64,000 nucleotides of DNA from Pseudocercospora fijiensis CIRAD86 (GCF_000340215.1 NW_006921533.1:1037161-1101160); one strand, 5' to 3'; counted from the stretch's first letter, positions 1 to 13,485 are shown. The notes: generated by a model from the letters alone, not told the origin. A program made the numbers and translations.

Positions 1-1225
1 ACAAACTAGTCTTCTAGGTACGAGCGATCGAGTAGCAAATCCTTGTTAGCGAACTAGCCTATAAAATGGAAAGAGGCACTAGTAGTAGTATAATTGCTGC
101 CGACTAGAAAACAGTAGACGCGAGTATTGTTACCCTCCCCGGCCTACTAGTATAGAAAGCCGATCAACTCTAGGTTATAACCTGTAATATCCTATTTAGT
201 ATAGGCGAGCGAGTAGGTAACACCCGGCTAAAGCACCTACATCGACACGATTAGCTCTAGATCTCGCTACGTCGAAGATATAGTCTAGTATAAGGGCAAT
301 TCGACCCTAACCGGAAACATACCTAGCCGACCTTAATACCTAGAACCCTAAAGCGGGTTAGAGCCGCGGGCTCTAGCTAATAGAATAGTACTATTAGCTA
401 GGGAGCGGATAACTAGCGCACTATCCCTAGAGCGACGCGAGACCCGATACTTAGCTACGCTAGAGGTTGAGATATAGGTTGATATTAATAAGTCGGCGTA
501 TAGGTCTGTATAATAGCGTGTATATAATAGCGTGTATATAATAGCGTGTATATAAAAATCAAATAGAGTCGACAGGATAAGGCTTTATACTTCTATCTAA
601 TAGGCGCACCGACAGGGTAGTCGTAACTACTACGAGTCTTAGAGGCCTTAGATTTGATATAAACCGCTTATTAGATACCGCCTTAAACGACGTCGTTACT
701 AAGTCGGCTAAGCAATACTTACTAGCAGTTACTCGAGCGCTATTCGTTCACTTTGCTTAGGAATACAACCTAGCTATAATATAACTAGAGCAAGCCTTAG
801 TAGTACCGGGCGAATTTAACGTAATTAATAATGCTACGGGGTAGTATTAAACCGGAGTAATGCTACTCCTATACCTATATAGAATTGAACATGTACAACG
901 CATTTTACGGTATAATATATAGGCCTTAGGGCGTTAGAAGTAACGTAGAAGTCTAGTCGAAGTGTAGTACGGTCGTTTATATTTAGTATTAATTTTCCGA
1001 TTAGTCCTAACTAGTAGCCGAGTCGGACGGCGAGTCGGCATACAAATTAGTATTCAAATATTATCGCAAGAGGCGCTAGTAGAGTAACATTAAGTTAGTA
1101 TAATCGAACGGGATAAATCCGAGATTTTGCCGAATCCGCGGGCTACGAATCGACATCGAGTCGGACCCCGACTTATACCTAACTTCGTAGTAGTAGAGCC
1201 TTAGTAACTTCGTATACGTCGACAT
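1..1225. other. RIP-degraded transposon DNA, unidentified
   Basis: There is no intact gene. The stretch has the CpA/TpG-poor, TpA-rich composition of RIP. A plus-strand frame between about 240 and 510 reads with only TAG/TAA stops, as expected of a mutated coding region, but I do not recognise its product. It may be the 5' part of the Plavaka-like element that follows or a separate element cut by the window edge. Confidence 0.5.
511..552. repeat. 14-bp tandem repeat, 3 copies
   Basis: The unit TAATAGCGTGTATA is repeated exactly three times. It lies inside degraded transposon sequence and has no evident function. Confidence 0.9.
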
Positions 1226-1229
1226 ACGG

Positions 1230-4200
1230 CAACCCTATAGTAGCTATAGTACTAGCGCCTATTATCGAAAGCTAACTATATATATAGTAATGTCTTACTA
1301 CATCGAATGCGGGTTATATAACCGGCTGCTTAAAAGCTCCTACGGCTATAAGCAATATAGAAACAAGTGCGAGAAACGCGTCGTACTAAAAGAATTTGCC
1401 GAGTACGATTCTACTATAAACAATGCCGCGAAGCGAGCCCGACTTAACTTATATACGATCTAAGGTAGTAACTAGAGCGCCGAACAAGCCGACGATAGAT
1501 CGATACTAGAAGGCATATAGCAAGACGTAAATAAAGAAGGTATAATAGAAGCTATTCTAGCAACGATATTAACGCTAATAGTACTAGCGCTATAGGAAGA
1601 CAAGGGAAGTATAGATAGTATTAAATAGGATAGATATCTTAAATTACCGGAATTCGATATATAGGATAGCCTAGCGGACGAAGACGAAATAGAAAGCGTA
1701 TAGGCAACTGCCGCCGGAACGACAATAACGCTAGGAAGCTAGAAGTTAATAAGATTACGGCTAATACTAAAAGGCTACCGTACCGCGGATAATATCGATG
1801 TATTTACCGAATACACTAGCCGTACCGCTAGCAAGCCTATAGCTAGGTATAGTATAATTACAGTTTGGTATAGTAGAGTAAATATAAGCGCCTAATCTAT
1901 AAGCAGCGTTAAAATACGAACATAAGATACTTCGGGCGAGTACGGAACATTTAAGTTACTATTCGATATAAGCTTTGCGCAATTCTTAAAGAGAGAGAGA
2001 ATATCCGGATATACAATTGCGAGGCTTTTCGAAGACGAGAGGCTAGTACTACTATACGATCTACTAAGCTAGAAAAGTATAAAGGCTATAACGTCGAAAC
2101 TGCGAGCCGGCGGTATACTACTATCGAGGGCATTAGGTTAAATAAAGGTTCGAAAGCTATACCTTCCGACAAGTCGAACGGGTTACGGTAGCACGGAGCT
2201 AGTACTACGATACCGATCCGTTAAGAAAGCAGTAATGTTCTTAATAGGTTATAGTAGCTTTAGGAATAATCTAGTATATAAGCTATATCGAGCGTAGACG
2301 ACTAACGACCTACTACGGCGAATCTACTCTAATATAGCGTTAGCAGACTAGTAGTAGGATACCTAGAGCAAGATAAACATAGACGGCGCAACGATCGTAC
2401 CTCTAATCGTATTAACCGATAAAACGTAGATAACTAACTACTAAGGTAACTTAATAGCATACCCTATATACCTTACTATCGGAAACCTATACGTACGAGT
2501 ACGTAACGCGAACAACAGACCCGGCACGATCTTACTAGGACTACTGCCGGTCGTTAAGGATAGCGATAGTTTTACTAAAAACAGTATATATTATATATCG
2601 ATAGTATATATATTTCGCTCTACTATAAAAGCGGCCGACGGCGAGGGCTAGGACATTATATACGTAGATAGCGCGACGCGCAGGTGCTTTCTAATCTTAG
2701 TAGTAATGTTAGTAGACTATAAAGAGCAAGTTACAATTACCGGAGTTAAGATGAATATGCATTGCCTAAGTTGCCTAGTATATCCGATAGAACGAGAGCA
2801 CCTCGATATTATAGTAGAATAGCGGTTATACGAATCTACGAAGTAGCGACATCTAAGGCAACGTAAAGGCGAATATATAGCGAAGGATCCGTAGAACGTC
2901 TACGATATCGATTGCTTTATATAGCGCTAGAAACACGTCGATATATACTAGTCTTTAGTAGTAGACACACTATACTAGCTACTAAAAGGAGTGCTAATAT
3001 ACGCAATCTAATAGACTACGGACCTACTAGTAGACAAGATAAGCTATATAAAAACGAGGAGATACCGACTAGTTGCCGACTCGACCCCGAATAGGGGCCT
3101 ATCTACTAAAACAAGAAAGCTAGGGAAAATAGTAGTATAAGGGATTATCGATACGATATTAGACAGACGGTTCGCGTATATGCCCGTATACACTAATCTT
3201 CGCAAGTTCTACTACTACTTAGTAGTTACTTAGTAGATAGGCTAAGAGCAGCAAAGCGTCCTACGAGTCTTATTAGTTATATTTGTACTACTACTCGAAG
3301 AGGTCCGTTAACTGTAGGCGATAAGATTTCTACGTACACTAGTAGACTTTACCGTTCTAGCGATATATAGATGCTATAACGACGAAACAGTTAAGTATCT
3401 TAGGATAGTATTGCACTATATAAACGAATAGAAGAATGTGTTTCGCCTATATAGGGTAACAAAGGCATAGAAGAGGGCCTAGCGGGAGGCGAAGGCTACT
3501 ACGCGAAGAACGAACGACCTAAATAACGACGATATAGTTACAATAGACGAGGACGACGAAGCTAACGAGCTAATAATAACACAAATAGAAGGGCACTTTA
3601 ATATACCGAAATTCTACGGTATAACACATGCCCCGAGCTGTATTAAGACGTTCGGTAATCTTCTAGACTTAAATACTAGCCATTTCGAGCACAAACACTA
3701 TAAACTACTAAAGCTTGCATTTCGGCTAATAAATAAGAAGCCTAGCTAGGAAGAAAGTATACTAGATAGCGATACTAACAGATTGAATATATAGGCCGAA
3801 GACGACAAAGAATATATAGCAATCCCTATAAATACTCGCACTATTAAGGAGTATACGTAACAGCTAATAATGCTAACTATAGCACAGCTAGTAGAGGACA
3901 TCCTAGAATACTAGCCTAAGAAACAGAGGGACGGAAAGAAATCGGTTAAGTAGATTACGATAAGGGAGGCTATAGCTATAATAGAAGAGAACTTAGGTCG
4001 CGACTTCTAACAAGCGATTACGGTATTCGTACGGTAATAGGGTGCCTACGATAAGAATAGCGCATTAAGCACCGCAGCCGACCCTAACGATATCGTAACG
4101 GACTATATATATATCCTAGACATAGAGATCTGCTTCTACGGTAGAATCCGATACTAGAAGCCTACGGGTAAGGATATAGAATATCCTAACGTAGTAGCAG

Positions 4201-4800
4201 CCGACTTCGCGAGATATATACTAAACTAGGAGGGGCTCTATAGCAATAGACGTTATGATTTTATATAGGTATAGGAATACAACGTTAATTGTATAGAAAC
4301 ACCTAATAAATTAGCGGTTCGATTCGGCGGTCGCCTACTAGCTTAACTAAAGTACGTAATCTCGATTAATATAGAAATAGGAATCAAATATAGGAAGGGG
4401 CTTAGGACGAAACAGAGGCCCGTTATAGGCGTTTTTATTAAGCTTTACGACTATATTAACGACAAGAGCGAGTACAAGGATACGTATAGTCTAACGACAA
4501 TCCGGCTACGGCGTCTTTTACCGTACTATAGTAGACTTAAAGGGCGACGGGTGTATAGCCTACTACTAGTCTATTATATATTGTACGCCGTACCTATAGA
4601 CGAAGGCGCCCTGTATAGGACTCGCTATATTAATAGTATAGTTGATTTCGAGACGTATAATACAATTTACGACGAGGAATAGGAGGATAAGGAAATGCGA
4701 GCCGTAAAGGCTTATAGGCGAGTAATAAAAAGGCAACGTGCTATATAGAGTATATAGAAATCGCACCTCCGAAACATAGAGGACAATAATACTAAGGCGG
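1230..4800 (+). pseudogene. Plavaka/CACTA-like transposase, RIP-inactivated
   Basis: The plus-strand translation, ignoring TAG/TAA stops, shows an N-terminal finger-like segment near 1,290-1,400 (Cys pair, KSSYGYKQYRNKCEKR with the presumed His now Tyr). Near 2,375-2,570 comes a core reading like DGATIVPLIVLTDKT, then AYPIYLTIGNL and a GTILLGLLPVVKD segment. Near 2,700-2,800 it reads DYKEQVTITGVK, then CLSCL. This order is that of fungal Plavaka transposases (CACTA superfamily, DDE integrase fold). I did not find convincing terminal inverted repeats. The frame is broken by dozens of RIP-type stops, so no protein is made. The family call rests on remembered motif patterns and should be checked by profile search after de-RIPping. 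Confidence 0.6.
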
Positions 4801-4925
4801 CGAAGAATAATTTTATAGTTTATAAAGAACGTATAAGACAGGATGTAGCGACATATAGTAACGACGGTTAATATAATAGTAATATACTTGAAACTGTAGT
4901 ACTACTAGTATATTCTAGTTTAGAC

Positions 4926-4966
4926 CGAGTCGACTAATACGACCGAGTCGACGAGTCGATAAGTAT
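4926..4966. repeat. short CCGAGTCGAC direct repeats
   Basis: Two copies of CCGAGTCGAC followed by a partial GAGTCGA copy lie just downstream of the Plavaka-like remnant. They could be subterminal repeats of that element, which CACTA elements often have, but no terminus was identified. Confidence 0.45.
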
Positions 4967-5056
4967 TAATATAGCACTATACGAATAGTATAAACACTAC
5001 TAACGACTGCGACTGCGAGCGACCTAGAGCGATCCTATATATATAAAAATTCACCG

Positions 5057-5214
5057 TATCGATCCTATCGATCGCGTCGATCCTATCGATTCTATCGATC
5101 CTAAGCGATCCGGATACGAGTCGGGTCGCGACTCGGTCGCTTAGGATCGCTTAGGATCGCTTAGGATCGCTTAGGATCGCTTAGGATCGATAGGATCGAT
5201 AGGATCGACGCGAT
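5057..5214. repeat. inverted minisatellite of 9/10-bp units
   Basis: The right arm holds five perfect copies of CGCTTAGGAT (5138-5187), then two of CGATAGGAT and one CGACGCGAT (5188-5214). The left arm (about 5057-5111) carries the reverse complements, ATCCTATCG-type units ending in ATCCTAAGCG. About 25 bp of CGAGTCGGGTCGCGACTCG-like sequence, itself partly palindromic, separates the arms. The array can fold into a long hairpin. It sits exactly where Gypsy-1 is truncated in its RT domain. Confidence 0.85.
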
Positions 5215-5229
5215 TAGAAAAAAAGTTTT

Positions 5230-8190
5230 CGTAACGTCCTAGTAGGATATAACTATATTAGTACTATAGACTGCCTAATATTCTTCTACTAATAGGGAGT
5301 ACGTAAGGAAGATCGCTATAAGCTAGCGATTAACACCTACCGTAGGCAGGAGTAGTTTAACGTAGCTATTATAGGCTACTCGAATAGTATATAGTTCGTT
5401 TAGCGGAAGCTAGATCGCATCCTACGCGACTATCGGGGTTTCGCTCGAGTATATATCGATAATATTATAGTGTTCTCGTAGACGCTAGAGGAGCATCTAC
5501 GCTATTTAGAGGAGGTTTTTCGCCTACTAGACGCTATCTCTATTAGCATTAGTCCGAAGAAGACATTTCTCGGCTTCCCGTTAGCGACGTTACTAGGCTA
5601 GCACGTTAGTAGGCTAGGTCTCGCGACGAGCGATAAGAAAATCGCTACGATTACTTCGCTCTAGTTTCCGGAGTCTATCTAGAAATTAGAACACTACCTT
5701 AGCTTAACTAACTAGCTCCGTTAGTATATACCCTATTACGCGTAGATAGCCGCGCCTTTATAACTAGCTCCGTTAGTATATACCCTATTACGCGTAGATA
5801 GCCGCGCCTTTATAGGCCGAGAAGACTAGATTGCTTAAGGGAGCCCTACTTATAGGCAATAGAAGACGGCAGCTCGTCGCGACGACTCTGTTAGGGAAAA
5901 ATCTAGAGTATCGCCTAGAATTAGTTAAGGCATTTAATTACCTCTAATCTATGTTTAGATCGCCTAAGTTTCTCTATTATTTCGACTACTCTAGACGACT
6001 TTACGCTAATATAGACTCCTCGAGGGAGTTCGGGTATAGCGTAGTAGTCTACTATATTAAGGGCGATCCGGAGCCGCTCTTCGACGAATACGGCAAGGCG
6101 TAACTATTCCCTCGCTACTATATCTAGCCGATTCTGTTTCTTAGCCGAGGATTAAGTAACGCGGAGAAGAGGTACTAGCTAACTAAGCTAGAATACTCCG
6201 GGATTATCTAGATAGTAAGAAAAATCGGCTATCTAATATACGCTTTAGCGCATCCTACTACAATCTTTACGGATTACTACGCCGTAGTAGGCCTTACTAA
6301 CTCGGTTTCGCTAACTACGACGACCGATATAGGCAAACAGAACCTCAAGCTAGTGCAGGCATCCCTATACCTGTCTTAGTTTCGTATTAGTATAGTATAT
6401 CGCCTAGGCCGTATCTACCTAGTTCTAGACGCTCTTAGTCGCCTTCTCGGCGACCTCGAATCCCCTAAGAAAGATCCGGAGGTAGAAAATCTAGATCCCT
6501 TTACGTACTATAGGCATAGCGGTTTATCTAGTCTAGGGGCGTTCTATACAATCCTAGTAGAGATAGATCCGGCATTTAAGCGTAGGCTTTCGCTAGTATA
6601 CGAGTACGACGACTACTAGTCGATAGTATAGCGCCTAGTACGCCGCGCGCGGGCGCGTAACGCGCTCGAGCGCTTGTATCTCGATAGAGTAGATGTCCCT
6701 ACTATTACAAAAGACCTAGTTCTATATAATAAAGGCAAGGACCCGTTCGCCGGGGACGAGTTTAGCAACCCCTTAGGGATTAAGTTCTTTAAGCGCGACG
6801 ACCTACTCTACTACCGCGAATCTACGGCAGGTCGCGAGCGTTTATATATCCCTTAGTCTATAGTTAAAGACGTGTTTACGCAAGCGCACGACGATAGGCA
6901 CTATTAAGGGTTCTATCGCTACTACGACCGGCTTTAAGCGTCCTTTTATATCTAGGGTATAAGTAGGAAACTCCGCAAGTATATCGACTATTGCTAGTAG
7001 TGCCTCTTAATCTAAACGCAGCGTTATACGCTATATAGCGAATTGTAGCCTATCCCGCCGACTAGAGGCGTTTTCTATACCGCTACGGTAGATCTAGTAA
7101 CGGCGCTACTAGTTAGTCCTAGTAGTATAGATGCTATCCTTATATCTACGTATAAATTCTCTAAAAAGGTAGCGATAGTCGTAGGTCGTAAAGATTAAGA
7201 GGCAGCGCGGTAGGGCGTAGCGTATATCGACTACCTCTACCTTATAGATATAAGCTTCCCTATAGTAATAATCGCCGATCGAGATCCGCGTTAGCTCTTA
7301 GGCTTTATAAAGGGGGTCTTCGATCGATTGCGCTCTAAGCTGCTAACTTCTATAGCGTACTACCCCTAAACTAATAGGTAATCGGAGAGAACGAATTAGA
7401 CGGTTGAAACCGCACTTCGGTACTAGCTCTCCGAGCACCTAGGCGAAGATTAGACGTAGTATATCGCCTCTCTCTAGGCTACGTTAAACAATTCCTATAG
7501 CGCTATAATCGGATAGTTGCCTAACGAAATCGTAATAGGAAAGCGTACGAATCTAGACTTAATTACATACTTAGATAATTATCCTAACGAATTAGCGGCG
7601 GCCCGAGATAGGATCTAGAAGGAAGCCTAGGATGCGATAGCGTAGGGAGCGATAAAGATAAAGGAACGATATAACGCTAAGCACAAGCTATTAATACTAC
7701 GTCCGGGCGACAAAGTTATACTTAAGCTCGCCGTTAGGCTCGGTTATTCGGGCTATAAGGTTCTAGGGCAATTACGGAAGTTCGGCTATCGTCGCGAAGG
7801 ACTATTTAAGGTACTCGAGCGTATCGGTCGGCTCGCATACTATCTCGAGCTACTATCGATTATAAAAATCTATCCTATAATCTCCGTCGCGTATCTTAAG
7901 AAGGCCCTATCGGAGCTAGATCCCTTCGGACGAAAGGCTAATTACGAACCGCTACTAGTAGCTACTATAGAGGCACTAGGCGAGTATAACGAAGGGGACT
8001 CTTACGAGATAGAGAGGGTACTCGATAGACGTATAATCGTTCGCTATAGTAAGCTAGTCCGTTAGTTTTTAGTTAAATAGCTCGGCTATAGCGATAGCTA
8101 TAACGCCTAGTACGATGTCGGCGATCTCGATACTATACGGGAATTAGTCTAGGCCTTCGAGTAGGCGTATCCGGAAGACGAGTAACCGCC
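5230..8190 (+). pseudogene. Gypsy-1 pol: RT, RNase H, integrase, chromodomain
   Basis: The translation shows RT motifs TIDCL, FFYQ-GV, YKLAINTYR and, at about 5452, YIDNIIVFS. That is the YIDD catalytic box with its second Asp now Asn, as expected from TpG-to-TpA mutation of GAT. KKTFLGFP follows near 5,560. A perfect 52-bp duplication at 5709-5812 moves the frame by +1; before it pol reads in frame 1 and after it in frame 2. Integrase sequence follows, and a chromodomain-like module lies at about 7,982-8,185 (GDSYEIERVLDRR, then LVK-LGYSDSYNA-YDVGDL with Trp codons now TAG). Chromodomains direct integration toward modified chromatin in chromoviruses. The gene is dead. Confidence 0.85.
5709..5812. 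repeat. perfect 52-bp tandem duplication in RT
   Basis: Positions 5709-5760 are repeated without mismatch at 5761-5812, starting TAACTAGCTCCG. Because 52 is not divisible by three, the duplication alone shifts the pol frame, and the translation confirms it. Confidence 0.95.
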
Positions 8191-8388
8191 GTAGAAGAGC
8201 GTAAGAAGAGTAGTTAGGAAAACGCGCTATTGTTAGCCTTTTTTAGACGAAGCGTAGCCGCGGCGGTCCGAGCGCTAGCGCGGTATTACGGCTCCTACGG
8301 AGTTGTAACGTAGTTGCCTTAGTAAATACCCTATCCTTATCGCGTTATCTCGGACCCTAAGCGTCCTCGTAGTCGGCAACCGACCTGA

Positions 8389-11300
8389 GTTAACGATATT
8401 TAATATTCTATCCGATCTATTAGCATCGCTTTCTCTATCCTATCCCGAGTCTTCGATTAGAGTATATTCCTTATTAGTTCGTAGCAATCTACGGACATCT
8501 TAGGTCGATTAGCGAGTATAGTATTAGAGTTACCTACGATAGATCCGGCTATAGGCGACCCGCTATAGCAGATATAGGAGCGGTAGGTCCTCGTAGTAGG
8601 TCTTTCTTTTAGGGACGACGCGAAGTTTATAGTAGACGATATTAGGGTATATATTATAAAGAATTTTAGCCTACCGGCTTAGATAGTTAGCTTTAGGGCG
8701 AATAAGATACGCGCTAATAGGTTTTTAGCGGATATAGGAAACGGATTATTCGCTATAACGGAGGAAGGCGAGGAAGGCTACTACTACTATAAAAAGGGCT
8801 AAGATCCCCCCTAGGAGCTACGCCGGAAGAAGGAAATGCCCTAGGAAACTAGCGAAGCCCGTAGGTAGATCTTGTTATATCTATTGTTAGGCGATCTGTA
8901 TCTAGTTGCCCTCGACGCGGCGGTAGCTAAGACTTTTACTAACCCGAGCTATACTATATTCCTAGTAGTCGAGGCACTTATTATAGACAGTTACGTCGTT
9001 CGCCGTAACGACGTACGCTACTATATTACTAACAAAGGTACGGAGTTCTACGGCTATATACTCGCTGACCTCGAAGCCGACTAGCGCCCTACTCCTAGTA
9101 GTAGCCTATTTGTTACTAGTAGTGCTATAGGGGACGGCGAGTCGAATAGCGATTAAAGAAATAACAGTTAGAATAGTAGCGAAGAGGAGGTAGAAGGTAG
9201 CGAGTAAGATAGAAATCGGGGAAAGGACGGTTATAACGGCGATAAGAAGGACGACGATAGTAGCGAATTAAATAGTAATCGAGGAGGAAATAAGGCGGAC
9301 TACGAGAATCTAGGCGTAGCGAACGACGCTAACCGGATAGAGATAGAGAACTATCTCGCAACCTATCTAAACGAACTAGGATCGTATAATATAGGCCTTA
9401 CTATTAGGCAGTTTAATATAGTATAGCGACGCTTGTTTGCTAACGCAAAATTAATCCTCCCTAATATAGCGCTTAAGCTCCTACGCGATACGAGCTTCGA
9501 CTACTTACGGACCTGCGCGCCTATAGTCGTTATAGCGGCGAACCCGGCCTACGCCTTTATAAAAGCAAGTTAGAAAAGCGCTATCGAATCGCTTATAACT
9601 AGGCGCAATTAGAGCGTAATACTAGCCGCCTACCTATTCGACAACGTATAGTAGGAAATCCCGTCCCTTCGCGGCTATTAAATCTTCTAGAAGATCGACG
9701 CTATCTAATAAGATAACGTCGCCCTAGCCGAGAATCTATACCTTAACGCGTAGGACTTCGTACCTAAGAGCGACGACGCTACTAGTATAGTTGAGGGAGA
9801 GTACGTTTAGCGTAGCCGGCCTAACTATACGTACCTACGGGACTACGCCGAGAGTAACGCTTATTACTTGCGTTCCGATTAATATAGTCCTACCGGCGAT
9901 ATAGGACTAGGCGTACTAAAGGCCCTAGAAGACAGATACGAAGATATATATAAGACGCTTAATAAGGCTCTTTAAGAGGTACGTCGACTATTAGGATAGG
10001 AGCGTTTACCGGACAATAGCCCGTAGGTAGAGCGTACGCCGGCGCCGCGAGCGTTACTAGCGATCTTATTGTTATTAGGACAATTAAGTTTACCTCCGCG
10101 TTCGCCGTAGTTGCCGTCGAAGTTACCTAGACTATCTACTCTATAGCCGCGATAACCTACTTTACCTTCGCGACCCTCGTAGCCGCTATCGCTACTATAG
10201 CGACTAGCTTTACTACCTTTAGTATTATCTATACCGTAGGCTTAGCCTCTAGCGCTATCGATATAATTATAAACCTTATAGTTATTGCTAGTATAGCTTC
10301 TACTAGTACCCTCGCGTTCTCGCCTACGACTAGCATCCCTACGACTAGTATCCCTACGACCGAGTACTTAGCTAATAATAGTGCTCCGACCGTCGCAGTC
10401 GAGACTACTACCGAGCGCCGTAGCCGACTACGCTAGAATTATCCTATTCGCCTTACTACCGCCCGGTCCTCGACTCTAGGTATACTAACTCTAGCGCGAC
10501 GCTAAATTTACTTAGTACTAGCATATACTTAAAGAGTTAAGAGTGCGCAGCTTTGTCGGACAATTAGAGGCGCTAGAAGCTGCCTATAATCGGTAGCTAA
10601 AGGAGTTAGAGGAGTGCGACGCCCTATTAGCTAGGATTCGGTCTACTAGAATTAAGGGCAATAAGGAATTCTACGGCGACTATTACTACGATAGAGCGTA
10701 GTAGATCTTTCGAGCTATATTTAGACTTAACGAAGAAGGTGCCTTACTAGAGGTGTTCCGCCTAAACAAGCCCTACGATTAGCAAGTCGAGTATATTTAG
10801 GCGCGCTTAAAGCTCTACCCGCTCTATCTAAAACTATCGCATTACGACAATCGGATACAGATCCTAGCTAAACTATATTACTATACCGCCCGACTAGTAT
10901 ACGACCTAAACGCTACTCTTTAGGAGCGCGAGTACGACAATCCCGTTACCTCCTTCCGCTACCCTAACAGTAGCTTAGAGCTAGACTATTTAATCTTTCG
11001 AGTACTAGAACTTATCGAGGAGTAGGAATACCTAGAGAACGAGTACGACACCCCTAACTATACCGATCCCGCTATAGAACGTACCCTTATTCGTATATAT
11101 ACGCGTAGAGCCCTTAATACGGACGGCCGCCTACTCGACTTCTTAACGTTAGATACCGCGTTTAGAGGAATTTTTCCTCGGTTAGTTACATTCTAGTACG
11201 TATACTTACGCTACGCGCTAAAGGCTATCGACGACTAGCCTCCTACCGACTACCGTTTCTTCGCGTAACCGCCGGCTGTCTATTACCGCGCAATCGGCCT

Positions 11301-13330
11301 CGCCGTCCGCTAATTCGTACGAAACTTTTAGAGCTTGCTTGCGCTTCCCCTAATTTTAGCCTATAATTAGGTAGAAGCGACGCTTCCCTTCGATTACATC
11401 GTCGCAATTATAGGCAACGGACGCCCTACCCTATATACTCGCGCCGCCGATAACTCGGATATTACTTACCGCGTCCGAGGAGCCGACCGCGAGGTAAGCG
11501 CTAGAATAGCTTAGGAGAAGGGTAGCGAGGCCGACCTTACTAACGCTCTAGCCTATTAGTTCCTATTTAACCCTATTATAGGTCGAGTAATAACGCTCCG
11601 ATTCCCGCCGGAAAACGCGCAAATAAGCGACCGATGCGTCTATATACTAATACGTATAAAAGTAGCTAGCCTAATTAGCGCTAAGTAGCTCTAGCGTTAC
11701 TAGTCTACTACATTTAACGCGTAAGGACTCCCGTTGCCGCAACGCCGTTAGTTAGGCGAACTAGCCGTTACCTAGGACGTTAAAGATTATTATTAGCGCT
11801 ACGTGTACGTCTACGGCGTCTATTCCCTACGAGGAGAGGGCTATACCGCCGACCTTATAGAGCTAGACAAGATATACGACGATATAGTTACCTACAAATC
11901 GTATAGCTATCCTTAGGTCCTAGTAGGATATCGCGAGTATATAAGCTACGCTAAGGCTAAATAGAAGAAGATTCCTATACTTACCCTCGATAAGAAGATC
12001 GCTATCGACTAGAACGCTATTATCTAGCTGTCCTTTAGAGATAAGGACTATATAAGTAAGCTATTTAAGGCCTATATAGACAAGATTGTAGCTAACCCGC
12101 CTGCGGGCTTTACGGTTCCTACGGGAATCGTAAAGAACTAGCCGGAAAAGACGATAAATAAGCGACTAGTCCCTAACGCTTTCGTACCGGCGACTACGAA
12201 GGAAGACGTAGTTAATTCGCTCGCGGATCGTAACGAGAGCGCTCGTTAGTACAACGTCGACGAGACGTAGGATCCGGTGTCCTCCTACCTCGTTCCTAAT
12301 AACGATTATAAGCCGGACGAGGGCGATACTACGAACGCCGTTACCTTTAGTAAGATTCTGCCCTAGGCCGCCCTACTACTATCGCGAAACTAAAATAACG
12401 GGTCGCGAGGCGGTCGCGTTAACAAACAGCTAGATTCTAATAAGCTAGGCTATATACGACCTCGTATAAATAGTAACTATAGTATGCCGCCGCTACTGCC
12501 TCCGCCGCGTAAAACGAGTAACGACGCCGATAATACTACTATATTCCCTAGCTCGATTAAGTAGATAGACCTTAAATTGCCGCTACTGCCGACCTTACTA
12601 CCGTACGCCCTAAGTAGCGCCGGCGGTCGCCTATAACTAGTAGTTAATTAGACGATGCTTACTAACCGCTCCCTTAACTAAAACGCACTTCTCGTATATC
12701 GGTAGGCTAAGCAATACGACGACCTTATAACGTAGATAAAGGATAGTAGAGATACGATACTAGTAATAGCTGCTTAGAATCGCGTAGTAGTATAGGTCGC
12801 GCTTTAGACTAGTAAGCAAAACATAGCGCTCCTCGCGGATAATTTTCTCCGCGATGCTACCGGTAACCTGCCTATCGCCGCCTTAGTTCTAGCCGATTCG
12901 CTAGCAATTCTCGGCGGTAGTATTAGTAATGCTACCGAAGCGGAGATTAACGGCCTATAGGAGGTAACCGATTAATACCTCGGCAAATATACTTTAGGCC
13001 TAGACGCCCGCTATAGCGACGGCTTAATCGATTTTAATAAGCTTACTAAGAAGATAATACCTAACGCGGCGCTAGATACTATCTATAAGACGGCGACGTA
13101 TATAGCTAAGGTTATAGGCCCGTATAATAGCATTGCTAAGGAGATAGATTTGCACGTCCTCTGTAAGAAGGCTACTATTATACCGACCGTCGCTCGGCTA
13201 GAGCCCTCTACGGAGACCCTAGAGTCGAAGCGTAAGCGCAAGCGCGATGCCCTTAACGCCTAGGCCGACGATAGTTCGCCTTCTACCCCTAAGCGCGGCA
13301 AGAAGCACCCGTTAGTATAAGCGAGTAATA
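8389..13330 (+). pseudogene. Gypsy-1 third ORF, very long, unknown function
   Basis: Downstream of the chromodomain, frame 1 (-1 relative to downstream pol, frame 2) stays coherent for about 4.9 kb. After a TGA at 8386-8388, the stops I read are TAG or TAA, as RIP makes from CAG, CAA and TGG. Readable stretches include one at 8,872-9,084 (LGDLYLVALDAAVAKTF), an acidic segment at 9,130-9,310, a Pro/Ser/Leu-rich stretch at 10,000-10,450, and a conserved middle part at 10,600-11,400 that resembles the Gypsy-2 third ORF (a VYDLNATL context matching its GKLVTDFESLLFT context). The C-terminal part has a basic KRKRKR cluster at 13,228-13,245 and KRGKK near 13,290, like a nuclear localisation signal. 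I recognise no family. It does not look like an envelope protein or a second integrase. Confidence 0.7.
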
Positions 13331-13485
13331 GGATATAGTATAGAAAGCACCTATTAGTATAAGCATTAGTACAGCCCGCAATACGATTAATAGGATATAG
13401 TATATAAGTATTAGTATAGTGCGCAATTCTATTAATAGGACATAGTATAGAAGGCACCTATTAGTATAAGTATTAGTATAATACA
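13306..13485. repeat. imperfect repeats at the end of Gypsy-1 third ORF
   Basis: The phrase CACC(T/C)(A/G)TTAGTATAAG begins at 13,306, 13,348 and 13,455. TAATAGGA(T/C)ATAGTATA recurs at about 13,326, 13,388 and 13,433. The units are irregular (about 42-62 bp) and lie between the basic cluster of the third ORF and the purine tract. Confidence 0.7.

Noticed and set aside
13306..13485. CRISPR-like direct repeats
   Set aside because: Spacing is irregular, repeats are imperfect and the context is a eukaryotic retrotransposon.
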